Shown: positions 1 through 8,339, counted from the stretch's first letter. The stretch: DNA of 19,691 nucleotides from Prevotella sp. (GCA_031263965.1 JAISES010000226.1:1-19691); one strand, 5' to 3'. Numbers and translations: made by a program. The notes: generated from the letters alone by a model not told the origin.

Positions 1-127
1 GAAGCGGGGCGAAGCCCGTATGCTTCCTTTAGCCATCGAGGCGATGATGGGTCGGCGAGGGCAACAGCCTTGACTTTTTGTAACTTTTTGGTCAAGCAAA
101 AAGTTAAGAAAAGGAATCGTAGATTCC
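1..127. repeat. Left-edge intergenic DNA with nested inverted repeats
   Basis: No coding region is visible here. Several short inverted repeats are packed together: GGGC/GCCC around GAA at 7-17; CTTGAC (69-74) with GTCAAG (91-96); TAACTTTTTG (81-90) with CAAAAAGTTA (97-106), a perfect 10-bp stem whose 6-base loop is that same GTCAAG; and GGAATC/GATTCC (113-118 and 122-127). The 81-106 hairpin could end transcription arriving from the left, but it is not followed by a clean T tract on the + strand. From memory, similar 'gactttttg...caaaaagt' stretches recur between genes in Bacteroidetes, so this is probably a repetitive intergenic element. Its boundaries on the left are cut by the window edge. 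Confidence 0.5.
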
Positions 128-271
128 GAATAATAAATAGAACATATAAATCAGACTATGTTCAACGACTTATTTGCATGGTTTATAAATAGCAACTTGA
201 GTTATATAATTCATCTTTCGAATATAAAATATGGGGTGTAACTTTTGAAGCGTACACCCTTTTGCGTTGTT

Positions 272-610
272 ATGAAGACTTCAATTTCAGAATTAAAAGA
301 AACCAAGGCATATAAACAAGTGAAATTGTTTATTATTACATTTGCCCCTGTTGTTTTATTTTTTATTCCGGTTGCCTGGCTCAACCGGCAGCATTCTATC
401 TGTTTATACAAGAATATAACAGGTCACGATTGTTTTGGGTGCGGAATAACTCGTGCTGTGTTATCTGTTTTACATTTTGATTTTGGCACAGCCTTTCATT
501 ACAATAAGATGGTGGTTATTGTTTTTCCTCTCCTTGTATACATTTGGGTTAATAAAATAGTGAAATTGATAAAGGAATTGAATGATAAGAGTAACTTAAA
601 AGAGCTTTAA
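272..610 (+). CDS. DUF2752 family small membrane protein
   Basis: A 112-aa integral membrane protein counted from the ATG at 272. An in-frame TTG at 245 would add nine residues, but TTG starts are uncommon in this group and no ribosome site favours it. The middle carries the DUF2752 signature: a Cys, then a CFGCGITRA stretch (the family's CPxCGxTRA motif) followed by a helix with a FHYN segment. There are two hydrophobic helices, one before the cysteine motif (about residues 17-37) and one near the C terminus (about 78-93), and a Lys-rich tail. The family has no established function; the paired cysteines suggest metal binding or redox, which is inference. It lies 32 nt upstream of the first of three GT-C-like membrane genes and is probably co-transcribed with them. 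Confidence 0.8.
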   Translation: MKTSISELKETKAYKQVKLFIITFAPVVLFFIPVAWLNRQHSICLYKNITGHDCFGCGITRAVLSVLHFDFGTAFHYNKMVVIVFPLLVYIWVNKIVKLIKELNDKSNLKEL

Positions 611-642
611 CAAAAACGAATTAGTCGATTTTCCGAAAAGAC

Positions 643-2349
643 ATGAAATCTCCCGATAATCTGATAAATAATATTCTACAAAACAAAAAACACCAATTTT
701 GGCTGTTTTTTGCTATTCTGGTTTTCCTTACGCTGTTTATGATGTGGTGTAACGGCCTGTCGTTTTCTTATCAGGGTTACGATTTCTATTTTCATTACAG
801 GCGGTTGGATGTACTTATAGATGCTCTGAGGCAGGGTATATTCCCCAATTATATGGACTACTCCAATGTAGATGGTTATGGCTATTTTACCAAGGGTTTT
901 TATTGCGATGTTGTCCTCTTGCCTTTTGCCCTTATAGGCCTGTTTACAAGCACATATATTGCTTACGATGCGATGATATTTACAATGACCGTATTATGCG
1001 GTGTGTTTACATATCATGCTGTCAGGGTCATATACAAGAGTTCGTATGCTGCCTCTACAGGCGCTATTCTGTACACTTTCGCCATATACCGTCTCTACGA
1101 TGTATATCAGCGGGCGGCGCTCGGAGAAGCGCTTTCTTTTACCTTTCTTCCTCTGATTTTCTTAGGGCTGTATCATATCATCAAAGGCGATTACAAAAAG
1201 TGGTATATACTTGCTGCCGGTTATAGCCTGCTTATTTTCACGCATGTTATTTCATCTGTATTGATGTTCGTCACATTACTTATCATACTGATTATATACT
1301 ACAGGCCGATGATAAAAGAACCTGAGCGGACAGGTTATCTTTTCCTTGCAGGTGCTGTTACGGTGGCAACGACAGCTTACTTTATTTTTCCCGCTGTCGA
1401 GCAACTTACATCCAATACTTTCCTCTATAGCGGCGCAGGTGCGGCCGGCTATGGTAAAGCAGGTTTCGATCTGGTCTTCTGGGGACTGGTTAGCGGTATT
1501 ATTTATCCCGATAAGGCTATCTGGTCGGGAGTAGGCATCATGCTCATATTGGTTATCTCCCTGCGGTTATTTATAAAAAATAAAAAATCAGACGCGCTAA
1601 AGAGTGTGAATATAGGGGTAATGATAGGCATATGCTTTATTGTAGCCTCATCAAGGATATTCCCGTGGGGAACTTTTCCTTTTTCCCTGATAGGCTTTAT
1701 ACAATATCCGTGGCGGCTCTACGAATTTGCCAGTTATTTCTTCGCCATAGCAGGAGCTTATTATCTTGCACAGTTGTTTGTAAAAAATAAGTTCAGGATA
1801 ATTGTTTTTGCAGTAATCGTAGTGGCTACAATGGTTACCGCCTATATACACAGCGAAAATTATAAGCATCTCTATTCGATAAAGGCCCTCCAGATATATC
1901 CGGGCGATTCGGACGAAAATCCGGCATTCGGCAACCGTTACCATCTGATAGGAGGAGAATATTTTCCGGAACGCATACTATCCATAGATTATATTTACTA
2001 CAGGGGTGAAAGGGTTGAGTTTAAAAATGAGGACACTCAAATTTCAAATCTCAGACGAAACAAAAATGTGACAAGTTTCGATGCCGAAATTCATTCTCCC
2101 GATAGTCTGTCACTTCCGCTACTTTATTACAAAGGTTATCATGCTACCCTGAATGGAGTGGATTTGCCTGTGGAGCAGAGTCCGGCAGGCCTGGTGCAGG
2201 TCGCTGTGGACAAATCGGGTAGGGTAGAGGCTTATTATAAAGGAACAATGATACAGTGGCTGAGCTTTTATATTTCAATAATCAGTATCTTAGCGCTTTC
2301 AATCTTCATTATCCGGTCAAAGAAAAAAGGACATGAAACGAACAGATAA
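643..2349 (+). CDS. GT-C-like polytopic membrane protein (PTPS-related/YfhO-like), paralogue 1
   Basis: A 568-aa protein with a short cytoplasmic N terminus, about a dozen hydrophobic helices and a soluble C-terminal domain. After the first helix comes the motif GYDFYFHYRR (Asp47, His51, Arg53-54), then GIFP and a DGYGYF segment. This layout matches the Pfam family called '6-pyruvoyl-tetrahydropterin synthase related, membrane', whose shape resembles GT-C glycosyltransferases that use lipid-linked sugars; the first-loop Asp would be the catalytic or metal residue. The C-terminal part (about 490-540) has the LPLLYYKGYHATLNG pattern of YfhO-type proteins, ending in one more helix and a Lys-rich tail. 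I infer a role in modifying an envelope glycan or lipid; the substrate is unknown. Its last 17 nt overlap the next paralogue, which suggests translational coupling. Confidence 0.75.
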   Translation: MKSPDNLINNILQNKKHQFWLFFAILVFLTLFMMWCNGLSFSYQGYDFYFHYRRLDVLIDALRQGIFPNYMDYSNVDGYGYFTKGFYCDVVLLPFALIGLFTSTYIAYDAMIFTMTVLCGVFTYHAVRVIYKSSYAASTGAILYTFAIYRLYDVYQRAALGEALSFTFLPLIFLGLYHIIKGDYKKWYILAAGYSLLIFTHVISSVLMFVTLLIILIIYYRPMIKEPERTGYLFLAGAVTVATTAYFIFPAVEQLTSNTFLYSGAGAAGYGKAGFDLVFWGLVSGIIYPDKAIWSGVGIMLILVISLRLFIKNKKSDALKSVNIGVMIGICFIVASSRIFPWGTFPFSLIGFIQYPWRLYEFASYFFAIAGAYYLAQLFVKNKFRIIVFAVIVVATMVTAYIHSENYKHLYSIKALQIYPGDSDENPAFGNRYHLIGGEYFPERILSIDYIYYRGERVEFKNEDTQISNLRRNKNVTSFDAEIHSPDSLSLPLLYYKGYHATLNGVDLPVEQSPAGLVQVAVDKSGRVEAYYKGTMIQWLSFYISIISILALSIFIIRSKKKGHETNR

Positions 2350-4003
2350 TTTGTTGGATCAGGTTGCAGCTAACAGGAAAAGCCATTTCCGGCTGTTCCT
2401 TTCCGTGTTGCTTGTTCTTTCGCTATTGATGATGTATTTCTACAATCCCCTTCAACCCGGGCAGGATTTCTTTTTCCACTACAGGCGTTTGCAAGCTTTG
2501 ATGGATGGAATGGGAACCGGTCCGTATCTTATCTATCTCGATTACGGTGCTATGGATGGCTATGGCTATTTCGCCAAGGCCTTTTATCCCGATTTCGTAC
2601 TGATTCCTTTTGCGTGTATAGGCAATCTTACAAGCATTGAGTTTGCTTATCAGTTTATGATATTTACTATGACTATTTTATGCGGGATATTTACGTATAT
2701 ATTTGTAAATAAGGTGTATAAAAACAGCTTTGCCGCTTCTGTGAGCGCATTGCTGTATACTTTTGCCGTTTACAGGTTGCTGGATATATATCACAGGGCA
2801 GCGATAGGGGAGGCCCTTACCTTTACCTTTCTGCCTCTTGTCTTTCTGGGACTGTATCATATCATCAAAGGCGATTATAAAAAATGGTATATCCTTGCCA
2901 TAGGCTTTAGCCTGATGATACTGACGCATCTTATCTCATCGCTGTTGCTGTTTATTACTGTGCTGATATTCTTTGTTATTTATTATAAGCCGCTATTCAG
3001 GGAGCCTCAGCGTGTCCGTTGCCTTCTATTGGCCGGAGCGGCAACCGTTTTTATTACTGCTTACTATACTTTCCCGATGATAGAACAGATGGCGTCGGGC
3101 ACTTTCTATTACGAAAGCCGCGACCTGATGTCGAAAACGCAGGACTCTGCCCTGAAAATGAACTGGATTGTCTGGGGACTTTTCTCGGGAATTATTCATC
3201 CCAGGCAGGTATTTATTCCGGGAACAGGGTTGTTGCTGACATGTGCGGTTGCTTTGCGGCTCTTCGTTTATGGAAAGTCGAAAGAGCTCAGAAGCGCTGA
3301 TATATTGGTTATTTTAGGTTTAGCCTTTGTTTTTGCTTCTTCCTTTTTATTTCCATGGTCTATATTTCCATTCAATAAGTTGAACTTTATACAGCTTCCG
3401 TGGCGCCTGTTTGAGTTTTCCACTTTCTTTTTTGCCGTTGCCGGAGGTTATTATCTTTCGCAGGCATTTAAGTCAAGGAAACGTCTGGCTGTTGCCGGAT
3501 TTTCAATCGTAATAGTAATCGTATCAGTGATGGCAAACGATGGCAAACTCTATCAGGATGTGCGTTCGAACCGTCCGATCACACAGGTAGCGGCTTTGGA
3601 AAACGATTACCATCTGGGCGGGTTGGAATATATGCCGGATAAAGTTCCTTCGCCTGAATATATTGCACAGCGAGGCGATAGGGTTGGGAAGAAATATGAG
3701 GATACAAAAGTTACGTCTTTCAGAAAGGGAGGCGTTACCGTTCTGGATATAATAACTTCCGAACCCGAAACACTCGAATTACCGCTTTTGTACTACAAGG
3801 GCTATAAAGCTGTATTCAACGGTGAGGAGATACAGGTTTCGGAAAGCGGAAATGGTTTGGTGCAGATTCCTGTCGAAAAATCAGGTTCAGCTACAATATA
3901 TTATGCTGGAACATTCATACAAAAATCAGGTTACTATATTACTCTTATCAGCATAATCGCATTGTGTGTGTTTATCGCTTTGCAAAGACGAAAAGTGTTA
4001 TGA
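2333..4003 (+). CDS. GT-C-like polytopic membrane protein (PTPS-related/YfhO-like), paralogue 2
   Basis: A 556-aa paralogue of the gene before it, starting inside that gene's last codons (17-nt overlap). It keeps the first-loop motif (Asp45, His49, Arg51-52 in GQDFFFHYRR), the DGYGYF segment, the many-helix core with a conserved HIIKGDYKKWYILA loop, and the soluble C-terminal domain with ELPLLYYKGYKAVFNGEE. It is closest to paralogue 1 in places: a 26-nt stretch coding for the HIIKGDY loop (2852-2877) is identical to 1168-1193, which suggests fairly recent duplication or gene conversion. The likely role is the same as its neighbour's: a membrane enzyme or transporter of the envelope, substrate unknown. 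A hydrophobic helix and a basic tail close the protein. Confidence 0.75.
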   Translation: MKRTDNLLDQVAANRKSHFRLFLSVLLVLSLLMMYFYNPLQPGQDFFFHYRRLQALMDGMGTGPYLIYLDYGAMDGYGYFAKAFYPDFVLIPFACIGNLTSIEFAYQFMIFTMTILCGIFTYIFVNKVYKNSFAASVSALLYTFAVYRLLDIYHRAAIGEALTFTFLPLVFLGLYHIIKGDYKKWYILAIGFSLMILTHLISSLLLFITVLIFFVIYYKPLFREPQRVRCLLLAGAATVFITAYYTFPMIEQMASGTFYYESRDLMSKTQDSALKMNWIVWGLFSGIIHPRQVFIPGTGLLLTCAVALRLFVYGKSKELRSADILVILGLAFVFASSFLFPWSIFPFNKLNFIQLPWRLFEFSTFFFAVAGGYYLSQAFKSRKRLAVAGFSIVIVIVSVMANDGKLYQDVRSNRPITQVAALENDYHLGGLEYMPDKVPSPEYIAQRGDRVGKKYEDTKVTSFRKGGVTVLDIITSEPETLELPLLYYKGYKAVFNGEEIQVSESGNGLVQIPVEKSGSATIYYAGTFIQKSGYYITLISIIALCVFIALQRRKVL

Positions 4004-4036
4004 GTGATGAGTTATAACTGATGTTTTATCACAGAA

Positions 4037-4067
4037 GGGCACGGACAAATGTCCGCGCCAGCGGGGG
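4037..4067 (+). repeat. Family C palindromic repeat (REP-like), copy 1
   Basis: A GGGCACGG...GCGCCAGCGGGGG element lying in the 144-bp gap between paralogues 2 and 3. Its core is a perfect hairpin, CGGACA-AA-TGTCCG (4042-4055). Related copies lie at 14170-14198 and, inverted, at 14220-14247, with a decayed one at 14268-14314. It interrupts an otherwise tightly packed gene series and may act as an mRNA-stabilising or attenuating hairpin between genes, as REP elements can. There is no T tract, so it is not a typical intrinsic terminator. Confidence 0.65.
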
Positions 4068-4147
4068 CTTATTTTGCCACGGAGGTGTTATTCTTGTCGT
4101 GCTTTAGCTTTGAATGATTCGATATTAAAACTTTATATATACAAAAA

Positions 4148-5824
4148 ATGAGACAATTTAACCTGATAACAGACAAAATAGCAGCAAATAAGAAGAGCCA
4201 TTTCCGGTTGTTTTTCGGTTTGTTACTGGTGTTGTCGATGGTTATGATGTTTCTTTATTCACCTATCGAGGGTGGGCACGATTTTTACTATCACATGCGC
4301 AGGATGAATGCCCTGACAGATTCGCTGAGGAACGGCACTTATCCCATCTATCTGGATTATGGCGGCATGAATGGTTACGGCTATCTGTCCAAAATATTTT
4401 ATTGCGACTTTCTGTTACTTCCTTTCGGATATATTGGGATTTTCACGGATGCCGTATTTGCATATAAGTGCCTTATTTTCACTGTTACAATGCTTTGCGG
4501 AATATTGACATACCATACCGTGAAGGTTATCTGTAAGAGTTCTTTTGCCGCTGCTGTGGCATCGTTGACGTATACTTTCGCCATCTACCGACTGATAGAC
4601 GTTTTCCAGCGGGCGGCATTGGGTGAATCCATTTCTTTTACATTTATTCCCATTGCCTTTCTCGGTATTTACTATCTGCTCAGGGGTGATTACAGGAAAT
4701 GGTATGTGCTTGCCATCGGGTTCAGCCTGCTTGTATTTACACATGTGATCGCTACGTTCCTGATGTTCCTGACCATGGTTATTATTCTGGCTGTCAATGC
4801 AAAAAAGCTAATCCGCAACCCGAAAATATTTTTCTGCATGGGGCTTGCCGGAGTAGCGACGCTGATCGTTACGGCCTATTATATCTATCCTTTCCTGGAA
4901 CAGGCAGGAAGCAGTACATTCTATTTCCGGACACGGACAAACGACGGTTTGTTTTATGGTTCTGCAATGCCGATAGGCGATATAATGGGAGGCATGCTAA
5001 GTGCATTTCCTTCTCCGGATAAACCTTATCTTCCACGAATGGGATTGTTGCTTACTTTGGTTATATTACTCCGGGTATTCTTGTTAAAGAAACTTCCCCG
5101 CTTGACGCATGTCGATATCGGTGTACTGATCGGGCTTCTCTTTATCCTGTCCGTATCATTCAGGTTTCCGTGGCATGTTTTTCCGTTCAATCAATTGACT
5201 TTCATACAATTTCCGTGGCGGTTTTACGAATTTTCCACATACTTTTTTGCCGTTGCCGGAGGCTATTATCTGTTGTTGCTCATTAAAACGGATAGGGGGA
5301 AAATATTGGCATTGGCGGTAATTGCAGGATATACGTTAATACTGTTAATTACCGACAGCAAAAACTTTAAGATTAATGCGGCTGCTACCGGAATGAGCGA
5401 ACAGACCGGTATGGCTAACAATTACAATATGGGCGGTTTGGAATACTTTCCCGCTAAGGTTCCTTCGTTGGAATATGTTGTGGAAAGGGGTGATTCTATC
5501 AAAACCATTTATGAAGATACCCGCGTAACTAATTTTGAAAGGAACGAAGGAATAACTTCATTTGATGTGGAAATACTCCATCCGGAGAAACCGGAACTGC
5601 CAATATTCTATTACAAAGGTTATGAGGCAGAACTGAACGGCAAGGTTATCCCTTTGGAGGAAAGCGATAACGGACTCATTCGGATTCCTGTCGGTCAATC
5701 GGGGAGTGTTAAAGTATATTACAAAGGTACAATAGTTCAGAAAGTGAGTTGGTATATTACCAATGTGAGTATCTTTGCATTGTGTATCTATATTTTTGTA
5801 CGGAAAAAAAAGAAACGATCTTAA
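4148..5824 (+). CDS. GT-C-like polytopic membrane protein (PTPS-related/YfhO-like), paralogue 3
   Basis: A 558-aa third paralogue with the same plan: a basic N terminus beginning with KKSHFRLFF, a first helix, then GHDFYYHMRR (Asp45, His49), a GYGYL segment, about eleven further helices with a RGDYRKWYVLA loop, and the soluble C-terminal domain with ELPIFYYKGYEAELNGK before a last helix and a KKKKRS tail. The GT-C-like first-loop acidic residue is kept, so all three copies are probably active. It is separated from paralogue 2 by 144 bp holding a palindromic repeat, but is followed after only 13 nt by the next gene. Function is inferred from family shape only; a sugar, phospholipid or lipoprotein-modifying role in the envelope is plausible, substrate unknown. 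Confidence 0.75.
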   Translation: MRQFNLITDKIAANKKSHFRLFFGLLLVLSMVMMFLYSPIEGGHDFYYHMRRMNALTDSLRNGTYPIYLDYGGMNGYGYLSKIFYCDFLLLPFGYIGIFTDAVFAYKCLIFTVTMLCGILTYHTVKVICKSSFAAAVASLTYTFAIYRLIDVFQRAALGESISFTFIPIAFLGIYYLLRGDYRKWYVLAIGFSLLVFTHVIATFLMFLTMVIILAVNAKKLIRNPKIFFCMGLAGVATLIVTAYYIYPFLEQAGSSTFYFRTRTNDGLFYGSAMPIGDIMGGMLSAFPSPDKPYLPRMGLLLTLVILLRVFLLKKLPRLTHVDIGVLIGLLFILSVSFRFPWHVFPFNQLTFIQFPWRFYEFSTYFFAVAGGYYLLLLIKTDRGKILALAVIAGYTLILLITDSKNFKINAAATGMSEQTGMANNYNMGGLEYFPAKVPSLEYVVERGDSIKTIYEDTRVTNFERNEGITSFDVEILHPEKPELPIFYYKGYEAELNGKVIPLEESDNGLIRIPVGQSGSVKVYYKGTIVQKVSWYITNVSIFALCIYIFVRKKKKRS

Positions 5825-5837
5825 AATAGATTATTGT

Positions 5838-6053
5838 ATGCAGAAATTTACCAATATTGACTTTATCTACCCTGTCTTTTTGCTGATCTTTGGTATTGTT
5901 ATGATATTCAATCCGCGCACGGTGATGAGAAAAGCCAAATATGACGAGGAAAGCCTGAAGACCGAATCCTGGGTAAAAAAGCTTGGAATAGGATTTTGTA
6001 TATTTGCCGTTGCATTTGCTGTTTACATGTATTTCAGTCTGAAAAATGCTTGA
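5838..6053 (+). CDS. Small two-helix membrane protein of unknown function
   Basis: A 71-aa protein from the ATG at 5838, 13 nt after the previous stop. The open frame extends back to 5775, but that would overlap the preceding gene by 50 nt, so the internal ATG is preferred. It has two hydrophobic helices (about residues 8-24 and 50-67) joined by a charged loop beginning NPRTVMRKAKYDEESLKTES. The layout recalls small DUF families of Gram-negative and Firmicute membrane proteins (possibly DUF6199), but I do not recognise it with certainty. Its end overlaps the next gene by 8 nt, so the two are likely translated together. Confidence 0.65.
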   Translation: MQKFTNIDFIYPVFLLIFGIVMIFNPRTVMRKAKYDEESLKTESWVKKLGIGFCIFAVAFAVYMYFSLKNA

Positions 6054-6489
6054 TAGCTTTGCCGGATACGGCTATGCAGGCCTTTTTCTGGCATCCTTCC
6101 TTGCAGCTACCATCCTTCCCCTGGGTTCGGAGGTTGTTTTTGCGGCATTATTGGCTGCCGGTCTGAACGGATGGGCCTGTGTCGTAGTTGCTTCTGTGGG
6201 AAACTGGCTTGGAGGAATGACTAACTATTATCTGGGACATCTCGGGAAAATAGAATGGATAGAGAAATACCTGAAAGTAAAAAGGGAAAAAATAGACAAA
6301 ATGCAGCATTGGCTCGAAGGAAAAGGGGCCGTGATGGCTTTTTTCAGCTTTCTGCCGGTAGCCGGTGATTTGATCGCACTCGCTTTGGGTTATATGCGGG
6401 CAAATGTTTATATTGTGAATATTGCTATGTTTTCAGGTAAATTTATACGTTATGTTCTGATTATGTACGGTGTAAGCCGGATCATATGA
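6046..6489 (+). CDS. YqaA family membrane protein (DedA/VTT superfamily)
   Basis: A 147-aa integral membrane protein. The N-terminal half has the pattern LPLGSEVVFAALLAAG followed by ASVGNWLGGMTNYYLG, typical of YqaA-type short members of the SNARE-associated/DedA (VTT) superfamily. A charged middle stretch (about residues 64-90, KIEWIEKYLKVKREKIDK) is followed by a FFSFLPVAGDLIALALGYMR segment, the second half of the reentrant-loop core. DedA relatives work in lipid flipping and membrane homeostasis; the function of the YqaA branch itself is not settled. It overlaps the gene before it by 8 nt and the next by 4 nt (ATGA), which places it inside the same transcript. Confidence 0.85.
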   Translation: MLDSFAGYGYAGLFLASFLAATILPLGSEVVFAALLAAGLNGWACVVVASVGNWLGGMTNYYLGHLGKIEWIEKYLKVKREKIDKMQHWLEGKGAVMAFFSFLPVAGDLIALALGYMRANVYIVNIAMFSGKFIRYVLIMYGVSRII

Positions 6490-7286
6490 TAAAAAAACAG
6501 GAAGATATGTCAACTATATTATTTCATGAAATAGTTTTCGGGCCTATTCACAGCCGCCGGCTCGGCTCGTCATTAGGAATGAACTTACTACCCTATGACG
6601 GGAAATTATGTTCTTTCGATTGCATTTATTGCGAATGCGGTTACAATGAAAATTTCAGGACAAAAACAAAGCTGCCGGCACGTGAAAATGTGAAGGCGGC
6701 ATTAGAAGATAAATTATTACAATTGCAAAAAGAAAATACATCTATTGATGTTATTACTTTTGCGGGAAACGGAGAGCCGACTTTGCATCCTCAATTTGCA
6801 GAAATAATAGATGATACGATAGAATTGCGCGACAGATACTATCCCAATGCAAAAATAAGTGTATTGTCTAATGCTATGCATGCGGGGAAGAAAGCGGTTT
6901 TCGATGCTTTAAAAAAGGTGGACAACAATATCCTTAAACTGGATTCGGCTAATCCGGATACCGTAAGGCTCATAGATCGCCCCAATGCTCCATCTTACAC
7001 TATAGATAAGCAAATCGAATTGTTTAAAAGATTTGAAGGCAATTTTATTATGCAAACCATGTTTGTGAGAGGCAGCCACAAAGGCAAGACAGTAGACAAT
7101 ACGACAGAAGATGAAGTATCAGCCTGGCTGGAAGTAGTTAAGGAAACGAATCCTAAAGAGGTGATGATATATACTATCGACAGGGAAACTCCTGAAAAAA
7201 ACCTTGAAAAAGTTCCGTTGGAAGATCTGAAGAGGATAGGGGAGAGGGTAGAAAAATCAGGAATAAAAGTAAACATTGCAGGATAA
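6486..7286 (+). CDS. Radical SAM protein, TYW1-like (COG0731 type)
   Basis: A 266-aa radical SAM enzyme. Residues 42-49 give the CxxxCxxC cluster motif (CSFDCIYC) that holds the [4Fe-4S] cluster used to split S-adenosylmethionine, with a fourth Cys at 51. An N-terminal FGPIHSRRLGSSLGMNLLP stretch and the later GNGEPTLHP (about 94-102) fit the family named after tRNA wyosine synthetases and related Fe-S oxidoreductases. Bacteria do not make wyosine, so the real substrate of these bacterial members is unknown. The ATG at 6486 overlaps the previous stop (ATGA); another ATG at 6507, preceded by an AGGAAG-like site, is also possible and would remove seven residues. Confidence 0.85.
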   Translation: MIKKQEDMSTILFHEIVFGPIHSRRLGSSLGMNLLPYDGKLCSFDCIYCECGYNENFRTKTKLPARENVKAALEDKLLQLQKENTSIDVITFAGNGEPTLHPQFAEIIDDTIELRDRYYPNAKISVLSNAMHAGKKAVFDALKKVDNNILKLDSANPDTVRLIDRPNAPSYTIDKQIELFKRFEGNFIMQTMFVRGSHKGKTVDNTTEDEVSAWLEVVKETNPKEVMIYTIDRETPEKNLEKVPLEDLKRIGERVEKSGIKVNIAG

Positions 7287-7319
7287 GAAATTTCTTTCAT
7301 ACATCGAAAAGATCTGAAC

Positions 7320-7383
7320 TAAGAAACTGTTTAAATTTTAAAGAGTTTCTATGATCAGTGATATAAATTCAAACAGTTTCTTA
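7320..7383. repeat. 64-bp family A inverted-repeat element
   Basis: TAAGAAACTGTTTAAATTT (7320-7338) and its near-perfect reverse complement at 7365-7383 (one mismatch in 19) bound a 64-bp AT-rich element. Inside, GAGTTTC at 7343-7349 echoes the arm. It lies between the radical SAM gene and ung. It could be a minimal MITE or, as a folded RNA, a bidirectional terminator-like hairpin. The same end sequence recurs at 11290, 11607, 14778 and 17176, so it is a dispersed repeat and not a local regulator. Confidence 0.7.
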
Positions 7384-7413
7384 TATCTTTATGCTCAATA
7401 AAACAAAAGCGCG

Positions 7414-8076
7414 ATGGATGTAAAAATAGAAGCAAGCTGGAAAGAACAGTTGAAAAACGAGTTTGAGAAAGATTATTTTGTAAAACTTACCGATTTTGTC
7501 AGGAACGAATACCGAACCAAACAAATATTCCCTCCGGCCAGATTTATATTCAACGCGTTCGACCACACGCCCTTTGATAAAGTAAAAGTAGTAATTCTCG
7601 GACAAGACCCTTATCACAATGACGGACAAGCACATGGCCTGTCGTTTTCCGTGCCGGATGGCATTCAGCCGCCGCCTTCACTCGTAAATATTTTCAAGGA
7701 AATAAACCGTGACCTTAACATTCCTGTTTCGCAATCGGGAAACCTTACACGATGGGCAAACCAGGGAGTAATGCTGCTTAATGCTACACTTACCGTACAA
7801 GCTCATACGGCAGGCTCGCACCAAAAGAAAGGCTGGGAAGAGTTTACCGATGCTGCGATCCATAAATTAGCCGAAGGGCGCGAAAACATCGTCTTCATAC
7901 TATGGGGTTCGTATGCTCAGAAAAAAGCCGCTTTCATCGATGGAAATAAGCATTTAATACTAAGGTCTGTACATCCGTCTCCGCTATCGGCTCATAATGG
8001 ATTCTTCGGGAACAATCATTTCAGCACGGCAAATAAATATCTCGCATCGAAAGGTATCGCGCCGATAGAGTGGTAG
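7414..8076 (+). CDS. ung: Uracil-DNA glycosylase, family 1
   Basis: A 220-aa enzyme, the usual length for family 1 UDG, which cuts uracil from DNA to start base-excision repair. The water-activating loop GQDPYH lies at 63-68 (Asp65 is the catalytic acid/base), the proline loop PPPS at 86-89, the uracil-specificity motif LLNATLTV at 121-128 (Asn123) and the leucine loop HPSPLSA at 187-193 (His187). The residues after the leucine loop read HNGFFG, where many UDGs have YRGFFG, a mild clade difference that should not affect catalysis. It stands alone: an AT-rich inverted repeat precedes it and a repeat-filled gap follows it. Confidence 0.97.
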   Translation: MDVKIEASWKEQLKNEFEKDYFVKLTDFVRNEYRTKQIFPPARFIFNAFDHTPFDKVKVVILGQDPYHNDGQAHGLSFSVPDGIQPPPSLVNIFKEINRDLNIPVSQSGNLTRWANQGVMLLNATLTVQAHTAGSHQKKGWEEFTDAAIHKLAEGRENIVFILWGSYAQKKAAFIDGNKHLILRSVHPSPLSAHNGFFGNNHFSTANKYLASKGIAPIEW

Positions 8077-8095
8077 AGCTAATTTGAAAATATGC

Positions 8096-8333
8096 CAATT
8101 TGAAAATTAGCAAATGAATTATATGGAAATCAATAATTGAATATTGTTTATTCCTCCTCTCGTCATTGCGAACCTGCAAGGTGAAGCAATCCAATGACCC
8201 CACCCCAGCCCTCCCCAAAAGGAGAGGGAGGCTTTTCCCCCTATCTTCGTGGGAAGTAAAGGGGGCTTCGCTACGCTCGCAATGACGAAGTTATTGAGTT
8301 CTTTTGAATAAGCACTACTTAATTTTCAAATTG
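8096..8333. repeat. Composite repeat: AT-rich inverted ends around a family B palindrome
   Basis: The outer ends are CAATTTGAAAATTAG (8096-8110) and its near reverse complement at 8319-8333 (14 of 15). A further AATTTGAAAAT lies just outside at 8081-8091. Nested inside is a GC-rich element from CGTCATTGCGA (8161-8171) to TCGCAATGACG (8277-8287), a perfect 11-bp inverted pair, holding GAAGCAATCC and an internal run of C-rich then G-rich sequence. The right end stops 6 nt short of the stop codon of the FAD-dependent gene on the - strand, so it may serve as that gene's transcript end. A related family B copy in opposite orientation lies at 11386-11524. Confidence 0.7.
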
Positions 8334-8339
8334 TTTAAT

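Noticed and set aside
1..244. A tRNA or rRNA end at the left edge
   Set aside because: The small hairpins do not form a cloverleaf and I recognise no conserved rRNA segment.
245..271. TTG start giving nine extra residues to the DUF2752 protein
   Set aside because: The ATG at 272 is a better start for this lineage, and the extra residues add nothing to the domain.
211..411. 66-aa - strand open frame
   Set aside because: It overlaps the DUF2752 gene in antisense, has no recognisable pattern and no upstream signals.
643..5824. Reading the three membrane proteins as 6-pyruvoyl-tetrahydropterin synthases
   Set aside because: The Pfam name mentions PTPS, but these are polytopic membrane proteins with none of the soluble enzyme's zinc-histidine motifs.
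7320..7383. A CRISPR-like or tandem repeat array made of the family A copies
   Set aside because: The copies are kilobases apart, in mixed orientation and without spacers of regular length.
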